From Thalassospira profundimaris WP0211 (GTDB taxonomy: Bacteria > Pseudomonadota > Alphaproteobacteria > Rhodospirillales > Thalassospiraceae), in assembly GCF_000300275.1 (NCBI RefSeq), contig NZ_AMRN01000003.1, positions 310,001 to 374,000 of the forward strand: a stretch of DNA of 64,000 bases, read 5' to 3'. A model generated the notes under the pieces. The model had not been told where the DNA came from. It saw nothing but the letters and a program-made list of their open reading frames with translations, and did no database searches. The stretch's first letter is position 1. Each line of letters starts with the position of its first letter. Positions 56,818 to 64,000 of the stretch are shown here, piece after piece. Position numbers and translations under genes: made by a program.

Positions 56818-58410
56818 CTAAACGCCAATCGCCTTGCCGTCACTGCGTGGATCATGCGCACCATCGACGTAACCATCGTCATCAATGCGAATGATCCCCG
56901 CCTGACCGGCAAGCGCACTTTGCGGTTCAATCGCGCGCAGGATGTGGCCGCGTGCGGCCAGTTCGTCAAACACGTCATCCCCGGCATCTACTTCAAGTTT
57001 CAGGCTGTCATTGGTGTCTGAAAACGTCTTGCCCAACAGGAAACGCGGTTTGGCGAGTGCGTCCGTCGGCGACAGGCCGAAATCAAGCAGGTGGGTCAAC
57101 AGCATAGCAAGGGTTTGTGGCTGTCCATCGGCCCCTTGCGTGCCATACAGCAAATGCGGCTTACCCCCCTTAAGCGCCATGCCGGGATTAAGCGTATAGA
57201 ACGGAAGCTTGCCCGGTGCGAAGGCATTCGGGTGGTTCGGATCGGTGCTAAACGCTGCCCCGCGGTTTTGCCAGACAATGCCGGTATCGCCCGCGACAAC
57301 CCCGCTGCCCCAATCGAAATAGGTGCTTTGCAACACACTGGCGCAATTGCCATTGGCATCCTTGGCGGCCAGAAACACCGTGTCGCCATGCCGGAACGGA
57401 TGCGGCCAATCAAGCGCCTTGCTGGGCGAGATATCCTTGGCGTCTGCGGCCAGACCGGCTTGATCCAGAAGGGCCGTAAAATCGGTGCTGGTAAAATCGG
57501 GATCGGCGATCTGATCGCGTTTCAGGAATGCGCGTTTGATGGCCTCGACCACCAGATGGTAATGATCCGCCGTTCCCTCTGCCCAGTTCTTTTGGCCCAT
57601 TTCGCGCAACACCCCCATGGTCATAAGCGTCGCCAATCCTTGCGTTGGCGCAGGCGGGGCAAACAGGGTGACGTCCCCATAATCAAGCGACACCGCATCC
57701 ACCGTGCGGGTCCGGGTTTTTGCCAAATCCCCCTTGGTGATCGGCGATCCGACGGCTGACAAACCTTTGACGATCTGATCGGCAAGCCCGCCCTCATAGA
57801 AATCACGCGCGCCAAATTCGGCAATGCGTTTGAGGCTTTGCGCCAGATGCGGCTGATGAAATGTTTCGCCGACATGGGGCATTCTGGCATTCGGGGTGAA
57901 GACATCCATAAAGCCCGGCCAATTGGCGATTTCCTCTTTACGGAAATCAAGCCAGAAACACTGTGACGGACTGATCGCAAAGCCATTTTCCGCAAGCGTA
58001 ATCGCAGGCGCGATCAATTGCGACAGGCTTTTGGTCCCGCCCCAGTTCTTTGCCGAATGATCAAGGGCGTGTTGCCATGAATCTACCGTGCACGCCGTGG
58101 TCAGGGTCGAGCCCGGACCGCGTAGCGGAATGGGCGTGCCGGGCGTGATTGTATTGCCGCCTTTTTCGGCGGCCTGACCAATACCCAGGAAAGACTGCAC
58201 CTTGCCCGTGTTGTCTGAAACCATCCAGACTGCATCACCGCCAATGCCGCAGAAATGCGGGTATGTTACCGCCAACACTGCCGCGGTGGCGACGACGGCC
58301 TCAATCGCGGTGCCACCGTCGCGCAAGACTTGCGCACCGGCTTCGCTGGCCGCTGTGCTGGGGCTTGTCACCATGGCGCGATGTTCGGGGGCAGTTTGAT
58401 GGTCGGTCAT
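56818..58410 (-). CDS. ggt: gamma-glutamyltransferase family protein (Ntn hydrolase)
   Basis: A 530-residue GGT-family protein. The autoprocessing threonine is in HGDTVFLAAKDANGN (Thr344); most members read T-T-H-x-S there, so T-V-F-L is a divergent context. GSGVVAGDTGIVWQNRGAAF, LYGTQGADGQPQ and the C-terminal GGARDPRSDG-like text (GAHDPRSDG) are recognisable. No signal peptide is seen, so it may be cytoplasmic, unlike classical GGT. ATG 58410 is used; a longer frame from 58446 also exists. It diverges from the GntR gene. It would cleave gamma-glutamyl compounds such as glutathione or a glutamylated substrate. Confidence 0.88.
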   Translation of the reverse strand: MTDHQTAPEHRAMVTSPSTAASEAGAQVLRDGGTAIEAVVATAAVLAVTYPHFCGIGGDAVWMVSDNTGKVQSFLGIGQAAEKGGNTITPGTPIPLRGPGSTLTTACTVDSWQHALDHSAKNWGGTKSLSQLIAPAITLAENGFAISPSQCFWLDFRKEEIANWPGFMDVFTPNARMPHVGETFHQPHLAQSLKRIAEFGARDFYEGGLADQIVKGLSAVGSPITKGDLAKTRTRTVDAVSLDYGDVTLFAPPAPTQGLATLMTMGVLREMGQKNWAEGTADHYHLVVEAIKRAFLKRDQIADPDFTSTDFTALLDQAGLAADAKDISPSKALDWPHPFRHGDTVFLAAKDANGNCASVLQSTYFDWGSGVVAGDTGIVWQNRGAAFSTDPNHPNAFAPGKLPFYTLNPGMALKGGKPHLLYGTQGADGQPQTLAMLLTHLLDFGLSPTDALAKPRFLLGKTFSDTNDSLKLEVDAGDDVFDELAARGHILRAIEPQSALAGQAGIIRIDDDGYVDGAHDPRSDGKAIGV

Positions 58411-58481
58411 GGGCTTGGTTCTTTCAGCCAAAAGGATTGATTTCAAACAGGTTAGCGTTATGCGTGCATCGGTTGTGGCGA

Positions 58482-58504
58482 AATTGCATGCAATCCTTTA
58501 TACA
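58482..58504. promoter_or_regulatory. GntR operator copy 1 with adjacent TATACA
   Basis: AATTGCATGCAATC (58482-58495), a near-perfect palindrome, then TATACA at 58499-58504. The identical 14 bases recur at 59882-59895. It lies between ggt and the GntR gene. Confidence 0.7.
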
Positions 58505-58550
58505 GGCGCAGGCAATAAAGTGATCGAAACAAGAAACTTGGCGGATCGGG

Positions 58551-59264
58551 ATGAAAGCAGCGGACAAGGCAAAGCATCGCACAGACATGATCAGTTCGGC
58601 ATTGCGTTCGGCAATCCTCGAACGTGTTCTGATGCCTGGCATGAAGCTGCCCGAAGATTCCCTTGGTGAACGTTTCGGCGTCAGCCGCACCCTTATTCGT
58701 CAGTCGCTTGAACGGCTTGCCGCCGAAGGGCTGGTCGAACTCCGCCGTAACAAGGGGGCTGCTGTTGCCAAGCCCAGCCTTGAAGAGGCGCGTGATCTGT
58801 TTGAGCTCCGCACCCAGATCGAAGACCTTGTCATCAGTCGGGTGATCAAGAATATGAGCCCGGAAATTCTCGGCGAACTTGAAGCCCATCTTGCCAAGGA
58901 AGTCGAAGCCGAAAACGCGTCCGAACCGATTTCGATCCGTCTTGCCACCGAATTCCATATCCTGCTCGCCCGCCTTGCCGGAAGCCCGGTCTTGCTGCGC
59001 TATGTCGAGGAGATCGGATATCGCTGTGGCCTGACATTGTCGCTTTATGCCCGCCCGCATTCGACCGATTGCGGCATTCAGGAACACCGCCAGATTATCG
59101 AGGCCCTGGCCAAGGGCGACGAAGATGCGGCGCGTAAACTGATGCGCCATCATCTGACGGCAGTTGCCGACCGAGCCCTGTTCACAACCAAGGAAAGCGG
59201 GCCGCTTTTGTATCTTGATGCGCTGGAACCCTATGCCAAAAAGGTGCGTGACGGCACCAGCTAA
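58551..59264 (+). CDS. GntR-family regulator (FadR/FCD subfamily)
   Basis: A 237-residue regulator with a winged helix at residues about 10-70 (LERVLMPGMKLPEDSLGERFGVSRTLIRQSLERLAAEGLVE, read in segments) and a C-terminal FCD ligand domain (about 85-215, with DLFELRTQIEDLVISR and EHRQIIEALAKGDEDAAR). It diverges from ggt and lies upstream of the SnoaL-like and ABC genes, whose promoters share the same palindrome, so it is the likely regulator of the whole locus. Confidence 0.9.
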   Translation: MKAADKAKHRTDMISSALRSAILERVLMPGMKLPEDSLGERFGVSRTLIRQSLERLAAEGLVELRRNKGAAVAKPSLEEARDLFELRTQIEDLVISRVIKNMSPEILGELEAHLAKEVEAENASEPISIRLATEFHILLARLAGSPVLLRYVEEIGYRCGLTLSLYARPHSTDCGIQEHRQIIEALAKGDEDAARKLMRHHLTAVADRALFTTKESGPLLYLDALEPYAKKVRDGTS

Positions 59265-59371
59265 GTCTGCGCGCACCACTGCCATATCAACAGCCACACA
59301 CGGGACTTCGTGCGTGGCGTGTGGATGGCAGATGGCTGGTTCGGGCTGCATCATTCGGGTTCCGGTCTGGC
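59265..59371. other. 107-bp convergent gap with a bulged hairpin
   Basis: CTGCCAT plus CCACAC (59279-59299) can pair with GTGTGG plus ATGGCAG (59319-59331), with an 8-base bulge on the left side. No T-run follows. It lies between the convergent GntR and SnoaL-like genes and may slow both transcripts. Confidence 0.45.
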
Positions 59372-59797
59372 TCAAGCCTTGATGCCCTTGCGGATCAGGA
59401 TGCGTTCCGCACTTTCATTCCAGACATCCATTTTGATGATCTTGCCGTTTTCAATCACGAAACGGTCGACATAACGGTTGCCTTCAAACGGGGTGCCGTC
59501 CGGCCATTCGCCGTAAAGCCACCCGGTGCTGTAAACAACAGTCTGGCCGTTGGTGTGGGCGACATCAAACTGGCCGAACTTCTTTTTCACCCATTTATAA
59601 CGCGCGGCGTTAAAGGCCGTTGTGCCCGCTGGATGATCGTATTTCTGACCATCGGTAAAGGTGATGACGACATCATCGGACATGAATGTCGCCGCCAGTT
59701 CCGGGTCTGGCTTCATGGATGCGTCAAGAAAATCACGCACCGTCTGCGCCTCTGGCGGCAGGGTATCGAGCACATTTTCCGCGGTTTGGTCACTCAT
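59372..59797 (-). CDS. SnoaL/NTF2-like protein
   Basis: A 141-residue protein of the NTF2/SnoaL fold: LDASMKPDPELAATFMSDDVVITFTDGQ with the alpha-beta cone start, then GNRYVDRFVIENGKIIKMDVWNESAER. It is often a small enzyme or ligand-binding protein in catabolic operons; function unknown here. ATG 59797 has AGAGG upstream; the frame to 59863 has no such site and runs into the operator. It diverges from the ABC binding-protein gene and shares its palindromic operator region. Confidence 0.78.
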   Translation of the reverse strand: MSDQTAENVLDTLPPEAQTVRDFLDASMKPDPELAATFMSDDVVITFTDGQKYDHPAGTTAFNAARYKWVKKKFGQFDVAHTNGQTVVYSTGWLYGEWPDGTPFEGNRYVDRFVIENGKIIKMDVWNESAERILIRKGIKA

Positions 59798-59855
59798 TTG
59801 GAAGGCCTCTGGTTTCGGGAATTGATCTGGCATCAGCATAAACGCTGTGCAGAAA

Positions 59856-59905
59856 TTTTGCATGCACTAATTTTATGCAAAAATTGCATGCAATCTGCGT
59901 ATACA
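59856..59905. promoter_or_regulatory. GntR operator copy 2 (extended cluster)
   Basis: TTTTGCATGCA (59856-59866), then ATGCAAAA (59875-59882), then AATTGCATGCAATC (59882-59895) and TATACA (59900-59905). The 14-base core equals that at 58482. The tandem sites lie between the divergent SnoaL-like and ABC genes. Confidence 0.7.
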
Positions 59906-60067
59906 TGAGGCAATTCTGTTTTCCGAAGCGGTGGGAAAACGCCTAAGTCCCTGATTTTGAATGATTGTGATTCTTGGCATGTCGCTTGCTGCAGTGCGGT
60001 GACGATTTGGTGCGCATGCCCAATTTGCGACGCCGGACGACGCAGACACATAATCAGGGAGTCTCAC

Positions 60068-61255
60068 ATGCCTATTTCTTCGCCTTTCCGGAAAATAACG
60101 CGGCGTGCCGCCCTTCTCGGGGCTGCTGCTGCGCTGATGTTCGCCACCACCTTGCCTTCCCATGATGCCCGTGCAGAAGACACTGTGAAGCTTGGCCTTG
60201 TCGCCGCACTTAGCGGTCAGTCGGCCAAATCGGGCGAAGCCATTACCCGCGGCATCACCCTTGCGATTGACAAGATCAATGCCGAGGGCGGCGTTCTTGG
60301 CAAGCCGCTTGAACTTGTTTCGCGTGATGATGAAAGCAACCCGGGCAAGGGTCTGGTTGCGGCCCGTGAACTGGCCCAGCGCGAAGGCGTTGCGGCAATC
60401 ATTGGCGGCCTTGATACGCCGGTATCCTTTGCCATCGTGCCCTATGTGAACCAGCAGAAAATCCCGTTCATTGGTCCGTGGGCTGCCGGAACCGGGATCA
60501 CCAAAAACGGTGCCGAGGAAAACTATGTCTTCCGCGTTTCGGCCGTTGATGAATATGTCGACGAAGCCATCACGGAATATCTGATCGCCAATTACGGTGC
60601 CAAGAAGCCGGGCATGATCCTGATCAACAACCCGTGGGGGGAGTCGAATGAAAAGGGCCTGCTCAAGGCGCTTGAAAAGCGTGGCATGGAACATGCCGGG
60701 ATCGAAAAGTTTGAATCAAACGATGTCGATGTTGTCCCACAGTTGACCCGTCTTAAGGAAAACGGCGCTGATTCCCTGTTTGTCGTTGCCAACGTCGCCC
60801 CGACCGCGCAGGTGATCAAGTCGCTTGATCGCATGGGCTGGGATGTGCCGATTTCATCGCATTGGGGTCCGGCCGGTGGCCGCTTCACCGAACTGGCTGG
60901 CAAGTCGGGCGAGAAAGTCCACTTCATCCAGACCTATCTGTTCACCGATCCGGCAAATCCGATGTTCGTTAAACTTCAGGAAAAATTCCCGGAGATCGAA
61001 ACCCTTGCCGACGTGACCCCGGCAACCGGCATTGCCAATGCCTATGACGCGACCCTTCTGATTGCAGCCGCCATTGAAAAAGCCGGTTCGACCGAGGGTC
61101 CGGCCATCCGCGAAGCCATGTACGAAATCAGCGGTGTCGAAGGCATGATCAAAACCTATGACAAGCCGTTCACCCCGGACGATCAGGATGCGCTTGGTCC
61201 TGAAGACTACACCTTCGCGCATTTCGTCGAAGGCCAGATCATTCCGATCAAATAA
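60068..61255 (+). CDS. branched-chain-type ABC transporter substrate-binding protein
   Basis: A 395-residue periplasmic receptor of the PBP1/Leu-Ile-Val type. The signal is twin-arginine-like (KITRRAALLGAAAAL) and ends near SHDARAE. VKLGLVAALSGQSAKSGEAITRGITLAIDKINAEGG, read in segments, matches the family. AGGGAG precedes ATG 60068; the longer frame from 59957 is rejected. The adjacent ggt and GntR genes suggest a gamma-glutamyl or related amino-acid ligand, which is inference only. Confidence 0.9.
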   Translation: MPISSPFRKITRRAALLGAAAALMFATTLPSHDARAEDTVKLGLVAALSGQSAKSGEAITRGITLAIDKINAEGGVLGKPLELVSRDDESNPGKGLVAARELAQREGVAAIIGGLDTPVSFAIVPYVNQQKIPFIGPWAAGTGITKNGAEENYVFRVSAVDEYVDEAITEYLIANYGAKKPGMILINNPWGESNEKGLLKALEKRGMEHAGIEKFESNDVDVVPQLTRLKENGADSLFVVANVAPTAQVIKSLDRMGWDVPISSHWGPAGGRFTELAGKSGEKVHFIQTYLFTDPANPMFVKLQEKFPEIETLADVTPATGIANAYDATLLIAAAIEKAGSTEGPAIREAMYEISGVEGMIKTYDKPFTPDDQDALGPEDYTFAHFVEGQIIPIK

Positions 61256-61268
61256 GCAACTTATCCAA

Positions 61269-61304
61269 CCCTGTCGGCGTGTTCCCCAATGCACGCCGAC
61301 AGGG
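61269..61304 (+). promoter_or_regulatory. stem-loop between binding-protein gene and livH
   Basis: CCCTGTCGGCGTG (61269-61281) and CACGCCGACAGGG (61292-61304) form a perfect 13-bp stem with a 10-base loop, followed by ATTTATCCATTTTA. It may act as partial terminator and mRNA-protecting hairpin before the permease genes. Confidence 0.75.
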
Positions 61305-61360
61305 GATTTATCCATTTTAAATGATGCACTTACGTGCACGGCATAAGCAGGCGGCTGGCA

Positions 61361-62236
61361 ATGACACTTTTAATCGCAGCTCTGATAACCGGGATCGGTC
61401 TGGGCAGTATGTACGGGCTGATCGCGCTTGGTTTCCAGATCACCTATTCGGTGTCCTCCAAGGTCAATTTCGCGCAAGGATCGATGGTGATGCTGGGCGC
61501 TGTTCTGGGCTTTGTATTCTGCGAAAGATATGGTTTTCCGGTCATTGTCGGTTATCCGCTGGCCATTTTGTGCTGCGGGCTTGCCGGTATTCTGGTTGAA
61601 TTTTTCCTTGTCCGTCCGTTTGCCATTCGCAATTCCGAAGCCTGGCTGATGGCCACCGTCGCCGGCGGTATTTTGCTTGATAACGCGGTGCTATTCACCT
61701 TTGGTAACGAACCGCGCACCCTGCCATCCGCCCTTGTGGGTGAAAGCTGGAACGTGTTTGGCACGGGTGTCTATCCGCAACAGATCCTGATCCCGGTCGC
61801 GGCCATTGGTGTGGCACTCGCACTGCATGCCCTGTTCCGTCATACCCGTCAGGGCCGCGCCCTTTTGGCGGTGGTCCAAAACCTTCAGGCAGCCAAGCTG
61901 ATGGGGATCAACACCACCTTGATGGTGACCGGATCCTTTGCCATTTCATCGATGCTGGCCGGCTGTGCCGGGCTTCTGATTGCGCCGCTGTTTTCGGTGC
62001 ATTCGGATATGGGTACGCTTTTTGGGCTTAAGGCCTTTGCGGTTGCCATTCTGGGCGGCATGACATCGGCCTATAGCGTCATGCTGGCCGGCTTTATCTA
62101 TGGCCTGGTTGAGGCCGGGGTAACCACCTATCTCGGATCGTCCTACACCTTCATCGTCGTCTTCGCGCTTGTAATCGCGGTTCTGACCGTCAAACCAAGC
62201 GGCCTGTTTGGCCGTGCTGCGATCAAGAAGGTCTGA
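61361..62236 (+). CDS. livH: branched-chain-type ABC transporter permease LivH
   Basis: A 291-residue LivH-family permease with about eight hydrophobic segments: ITGIGLGSMYGLIALGFQITYSVSSKVNFAQGSMVML near the start and FALVIAVLTVKPSGLFGRAAIKK at the end, read in segments. ATG 61361 follows GGCGG; the frame from 61334 has no ribosome site. Its stop overlaps the next start by one base (TGATG). Confidence 0.9.
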   Translation: MTLLIAALITGIGLGSMYGLIALGFQITYSVSSKVNFAQGSMVMLGAVLGFVFCERYGFPVIVGYPLAILCCGLAGILVEFFLVRPFAIRNSEAWLMATVAGGILLDNAVLFTFGNEPRTLPSALVGESWNVFGTGVYPQQILIPVAAIGVALALHALFRHTRQGRALLAVVQNLQAAKLMGINTTLMVTGSFAISSMLAGCAGLLIAPLFSVHSDMGTLFGLKAFAVAILGGMTSAYSVMLAGFIYGLVEAGVTTYLGSSYTFIVVFALVIAVLTVKPSGLFGRAAIKKV

Positions 62237-64000
62237 TGATGAAACGCGAAATCAAATTCAAAAATCCGATGCCCAAACTCAATAAATCCATCGCCCTTGA
62301 TGCCACTATCCTGGCCGCCATCATTGCCGGTTTGATCGGTGTGACGATCACGGGCGGCTATACCCAGTTCGTCATCGGCCTTGTCGCCATCACTACGGTT
62401 CTGTGTGTGGGGCTGAACGTTTTGTATGGCCTGACCGGGCTGGTGTCGCTGGGGCAGGTCGGGTTCTTTGCCATCGGGGCCTATGCCAGTGCGATCCTGA
62501 CGCTGGCCGGGCTTAATTTCTGGATGGCGCTGATTGCATCGACCGTGATTGCCGGTTTGGCGGGCTGTGTCTTGGCACTTTCGGCGGTTCGGATGGCCGG
62601 GCCGTTCTTGGCCATGGTGACGATTGCCTTCGCCTTTATTGTTGAACATGGCGCGATTGAATGGCGCGCACTGACGGGTGGGCAAAACGGCCTGATGGGC
62701 TTCCCGATGCCCGACCTGTTTGGCTATATGTTTAGCGAACGCGATCTTGTGATGCTGTGTGTCTTGCTGGCCGGGGTCGCGCTTTTTGCCTTCCGTCGCT
62801 TGGCAACAAGTGGCTGGGGCATGGCGATGACCAGCATGCGCGATGCCGAAATCGCCGCAAGTTCGCTTGGCTATAACGCCTTTGCCGTCAAGGCATCGGG
62901 CTTTGCCATTGCGGCTGCCATGGCCGGGCTTGCCGGGGCGTTGTTTGCGCCGCTTATGATGTTTATCGCACCGTCAAACTTCCCGCTTAGTCAGTCGATC
63001 CTGTATCTGTTTGCCGTCATTCTGGGCGGGGCGGGCACGGTGCTTGGCCCGCTGGTCGGCGCATCGGTTTCGGTGTTGCTGCCCGAACTGCTGGCGGATT
63101 TTGCCGAATATCGCCTGCTCATTTTTGGTGGGCTTTTGATTGTCGTGTTGCTGATTGCACCGCGCGGGATTGTCGGCGTGATCGAACGGTTCATCCCGCT
63201 GACCAGACGCGGTGTCACCGCCACCCCGGCGCACGAGATCGAGGCAGGGCTTAAGGATTACGCCAAGTCCGATGGTCTGGTGGTTGAAAACCTGTCGATT
63301 GCGTTTGGTGGGGTCAAGGCGGTCAATGCCGTTTCCTTCACCGCCAAGCCGGGCGATGTCACATCGATCATCGGCCCGAACGGGGCGGGTAAAACCACAC
63401 TTTTGAACATCATCAGCGGGTTTTACAAACCGACCGAAGGTGTGGTGCGGATTGGGGATCAGGACATCGCAGGCAAGCCAACCGATTTTGCTGCGCGTAA
63501 TGGCATTGCGCGCACCTATCAGGCGACCCGTCTGTTTGAAAACATGTCGGTGATCGACAACGTCATTGCCGGTCTTCCGGTCGGCCGGTTTGGCAAGCCG
63601 TTCAGTGCGATTGCGTCGGATAGCAACCGCAACCATGCCGCCGGGCTTCTGGCCTTTTGTGGCTATCATGGCGATATTGATGCCCGTGCCGGTGACCTGC
63701 CGCATGTTGATCGCAGGCTTGTTGAAATTGCCCGGTCGCTTGCGACCAAACCCGGTGTGTTATTGCTGGATGAACCGGCTGCTGGCCTGATGCATGCCGA
63801 TAAGGTGTCACTGGCGAAATTGCTGCGCCAACTGGCCGATGCCGGGATTACGGTGGTGCTGGTCGAACATGACATGGAAATGGTCATGGGCATTTCCGAT
63901 CAGATTTTGGCCGTGGATGCCGGCACCGCGATCATCTTTGACACCCCGCAGGCCGTGCAAAACGACCCGCAGGTTATCGCCGCTTATCTTGGCGACGGCG
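62236..64000 (+). CDS. fused LivM permease - LivG ATPase (partial, runs off right edge)
   Basis: One uninterrupted frame from ATG 62236 to the window edge, 588 residues so far. Residues about 1-320 are LivM (LNVLYGLTGLVSLGQVGFFAIGAY and LGGAGTVLGPLVGA, read in segments, with about ten membrane segments). A linker (about 320-345, TRRGVTATPAHEIEAGLKD) leads to LivG with Walker A GPNGAGKTT, the region LPHVDRRLVEIARSL in place of the usual signature, Walker B VLLLDEPAAGL and the switch histidine VEHDME. The joining makes permease and ATPase one polypeptide. The C-terminus (about 10 or more residues) and any livF lie to the right. Confidence 0.9.
   Translation, partial: MMKREIKFKNPMPKLNKSIALDATILAAIIAGLIGVTITGGYTQFVIGLVAITTVLCVGLNVLYGLTGLVSLGQVGFFAIGAYASAILTLAGLNFWMALIASTVIAGLAGCVLALSAVRMAGPFLAMVTIAFAFIVEHGAIEWRALTGGQNGLMGFPMPDLFGYMFSERDLVMLCVLLAGVALFAFRRLATSGWGMAMTSMRDAEIAASSLGYNAFAVKASGFAIAAAMAGLAGALFAPLMMFIAPSNFPLSQSILYLFAVILGGAGTVLGPLVGASVSVLLPELLADFAEYRLLIFGGLLIVVLLIAPRGIVGVIERFIPLTRRGVTATPAHEIEAGLKDYAKSDGLVVENLSIAFGGVKAVNAVSFTAKPGDVTSIIGPNGAGKTTLLNIISGFYKPTEGVVRIGDQDIAGKPTDFAARNGIARTYQATRLFENMSVIDNVIAGLPVGRFGKPFSAIASDSNRNHAAGLLAFCGYHGDIDARAGDLPHVDRRLVEIARSLATKPGVLLLDEPAAGLMHADKVSLAKLLRQLADAGITVVLVEHDMEMVMGISDQILAVDAGTAIIFDTPQAVQNDPQVIAAYLGDG

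Overview
The window looks like a chromosomal segment of a free-living, probably marine alphaproteobacterium. Gene content, codon use, moderate GC and the many TRAP and branched-chain-type ABC importers fit Rhodospirillales of the Thalassospira type; this taxonomic guess is inference from gene content and was not tested by a search. No tRNA, rRNA, CRISPR array, phage or plasmid genes were recognised. Almost everything is catabolic: uptake systems placed beside the pathway they probably feed, each with a local regulator or operator.

Layout. (1) 1-10250: a CoA-dependent, beta-oxidative hydroxycinnamate cluster (feruloyl-CoA synthase, enoyl-CoA hydratase, SDR dehydrogenase, thiolase) with a TRAP transporter at each end and a DUF3237 protein; the divergent promoter region carries two copies of one 19-bp palindrome. 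(2) 10250-21000: the hut histidine pathway (hutHGU, hutI, divergent hutF-hutC) with a TakP-like TRAP system directly downstream of hutU. (3) 21000-30100: iron uptake: ECF sigma, FecR anti-sigma, TonB receptor with a signalling domain, FecBCD-like ABC importer, and a convergent ABC exporter. (4) 30200-36500: 2-hydroxyacid dehydrogenase, dienelactone hydrolase, FAH-family hydrolase, an unknown small protein, and LysR/mmsA. (5) 36500-41600: a symporter-fused sensor kinase with a small membrane protein and a stand-alone receiver, then a ScfR/RamB-type regulator. (6) 41800-47366: a liv-type ABC importer followed by a 265-bp structured, terminally inverted element. (7) 47367-56800: tyrosine/phenylalanine catabolism (Lrp, hpd; MarR, hmgA, fahA, maiA) split by a TRAP operon whose dctM is frameshifted, with an IclR regulator. 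(8) 56800-64000: gamma-glutamyltransferase, GntR regulator, SnoaL-like protein and a second liv-type ABC importer with a permease-ATPase fusion that runs off the right edge.

Three points stand out. The element at 47006-47270 can fold into a clean three-way junction closed by a 32-bp stem. Every substrate-binding-protein gene that is separated from its permease gene by a gap carries a strong stem-loop in that gap. An identical 14-bp palindrome occurs in two promoter regions of the GGT/ABC locus and marks a likely GntR regulon. The pathway assignments rest on known families; transporter substrates are inferred from neighbourhood only.
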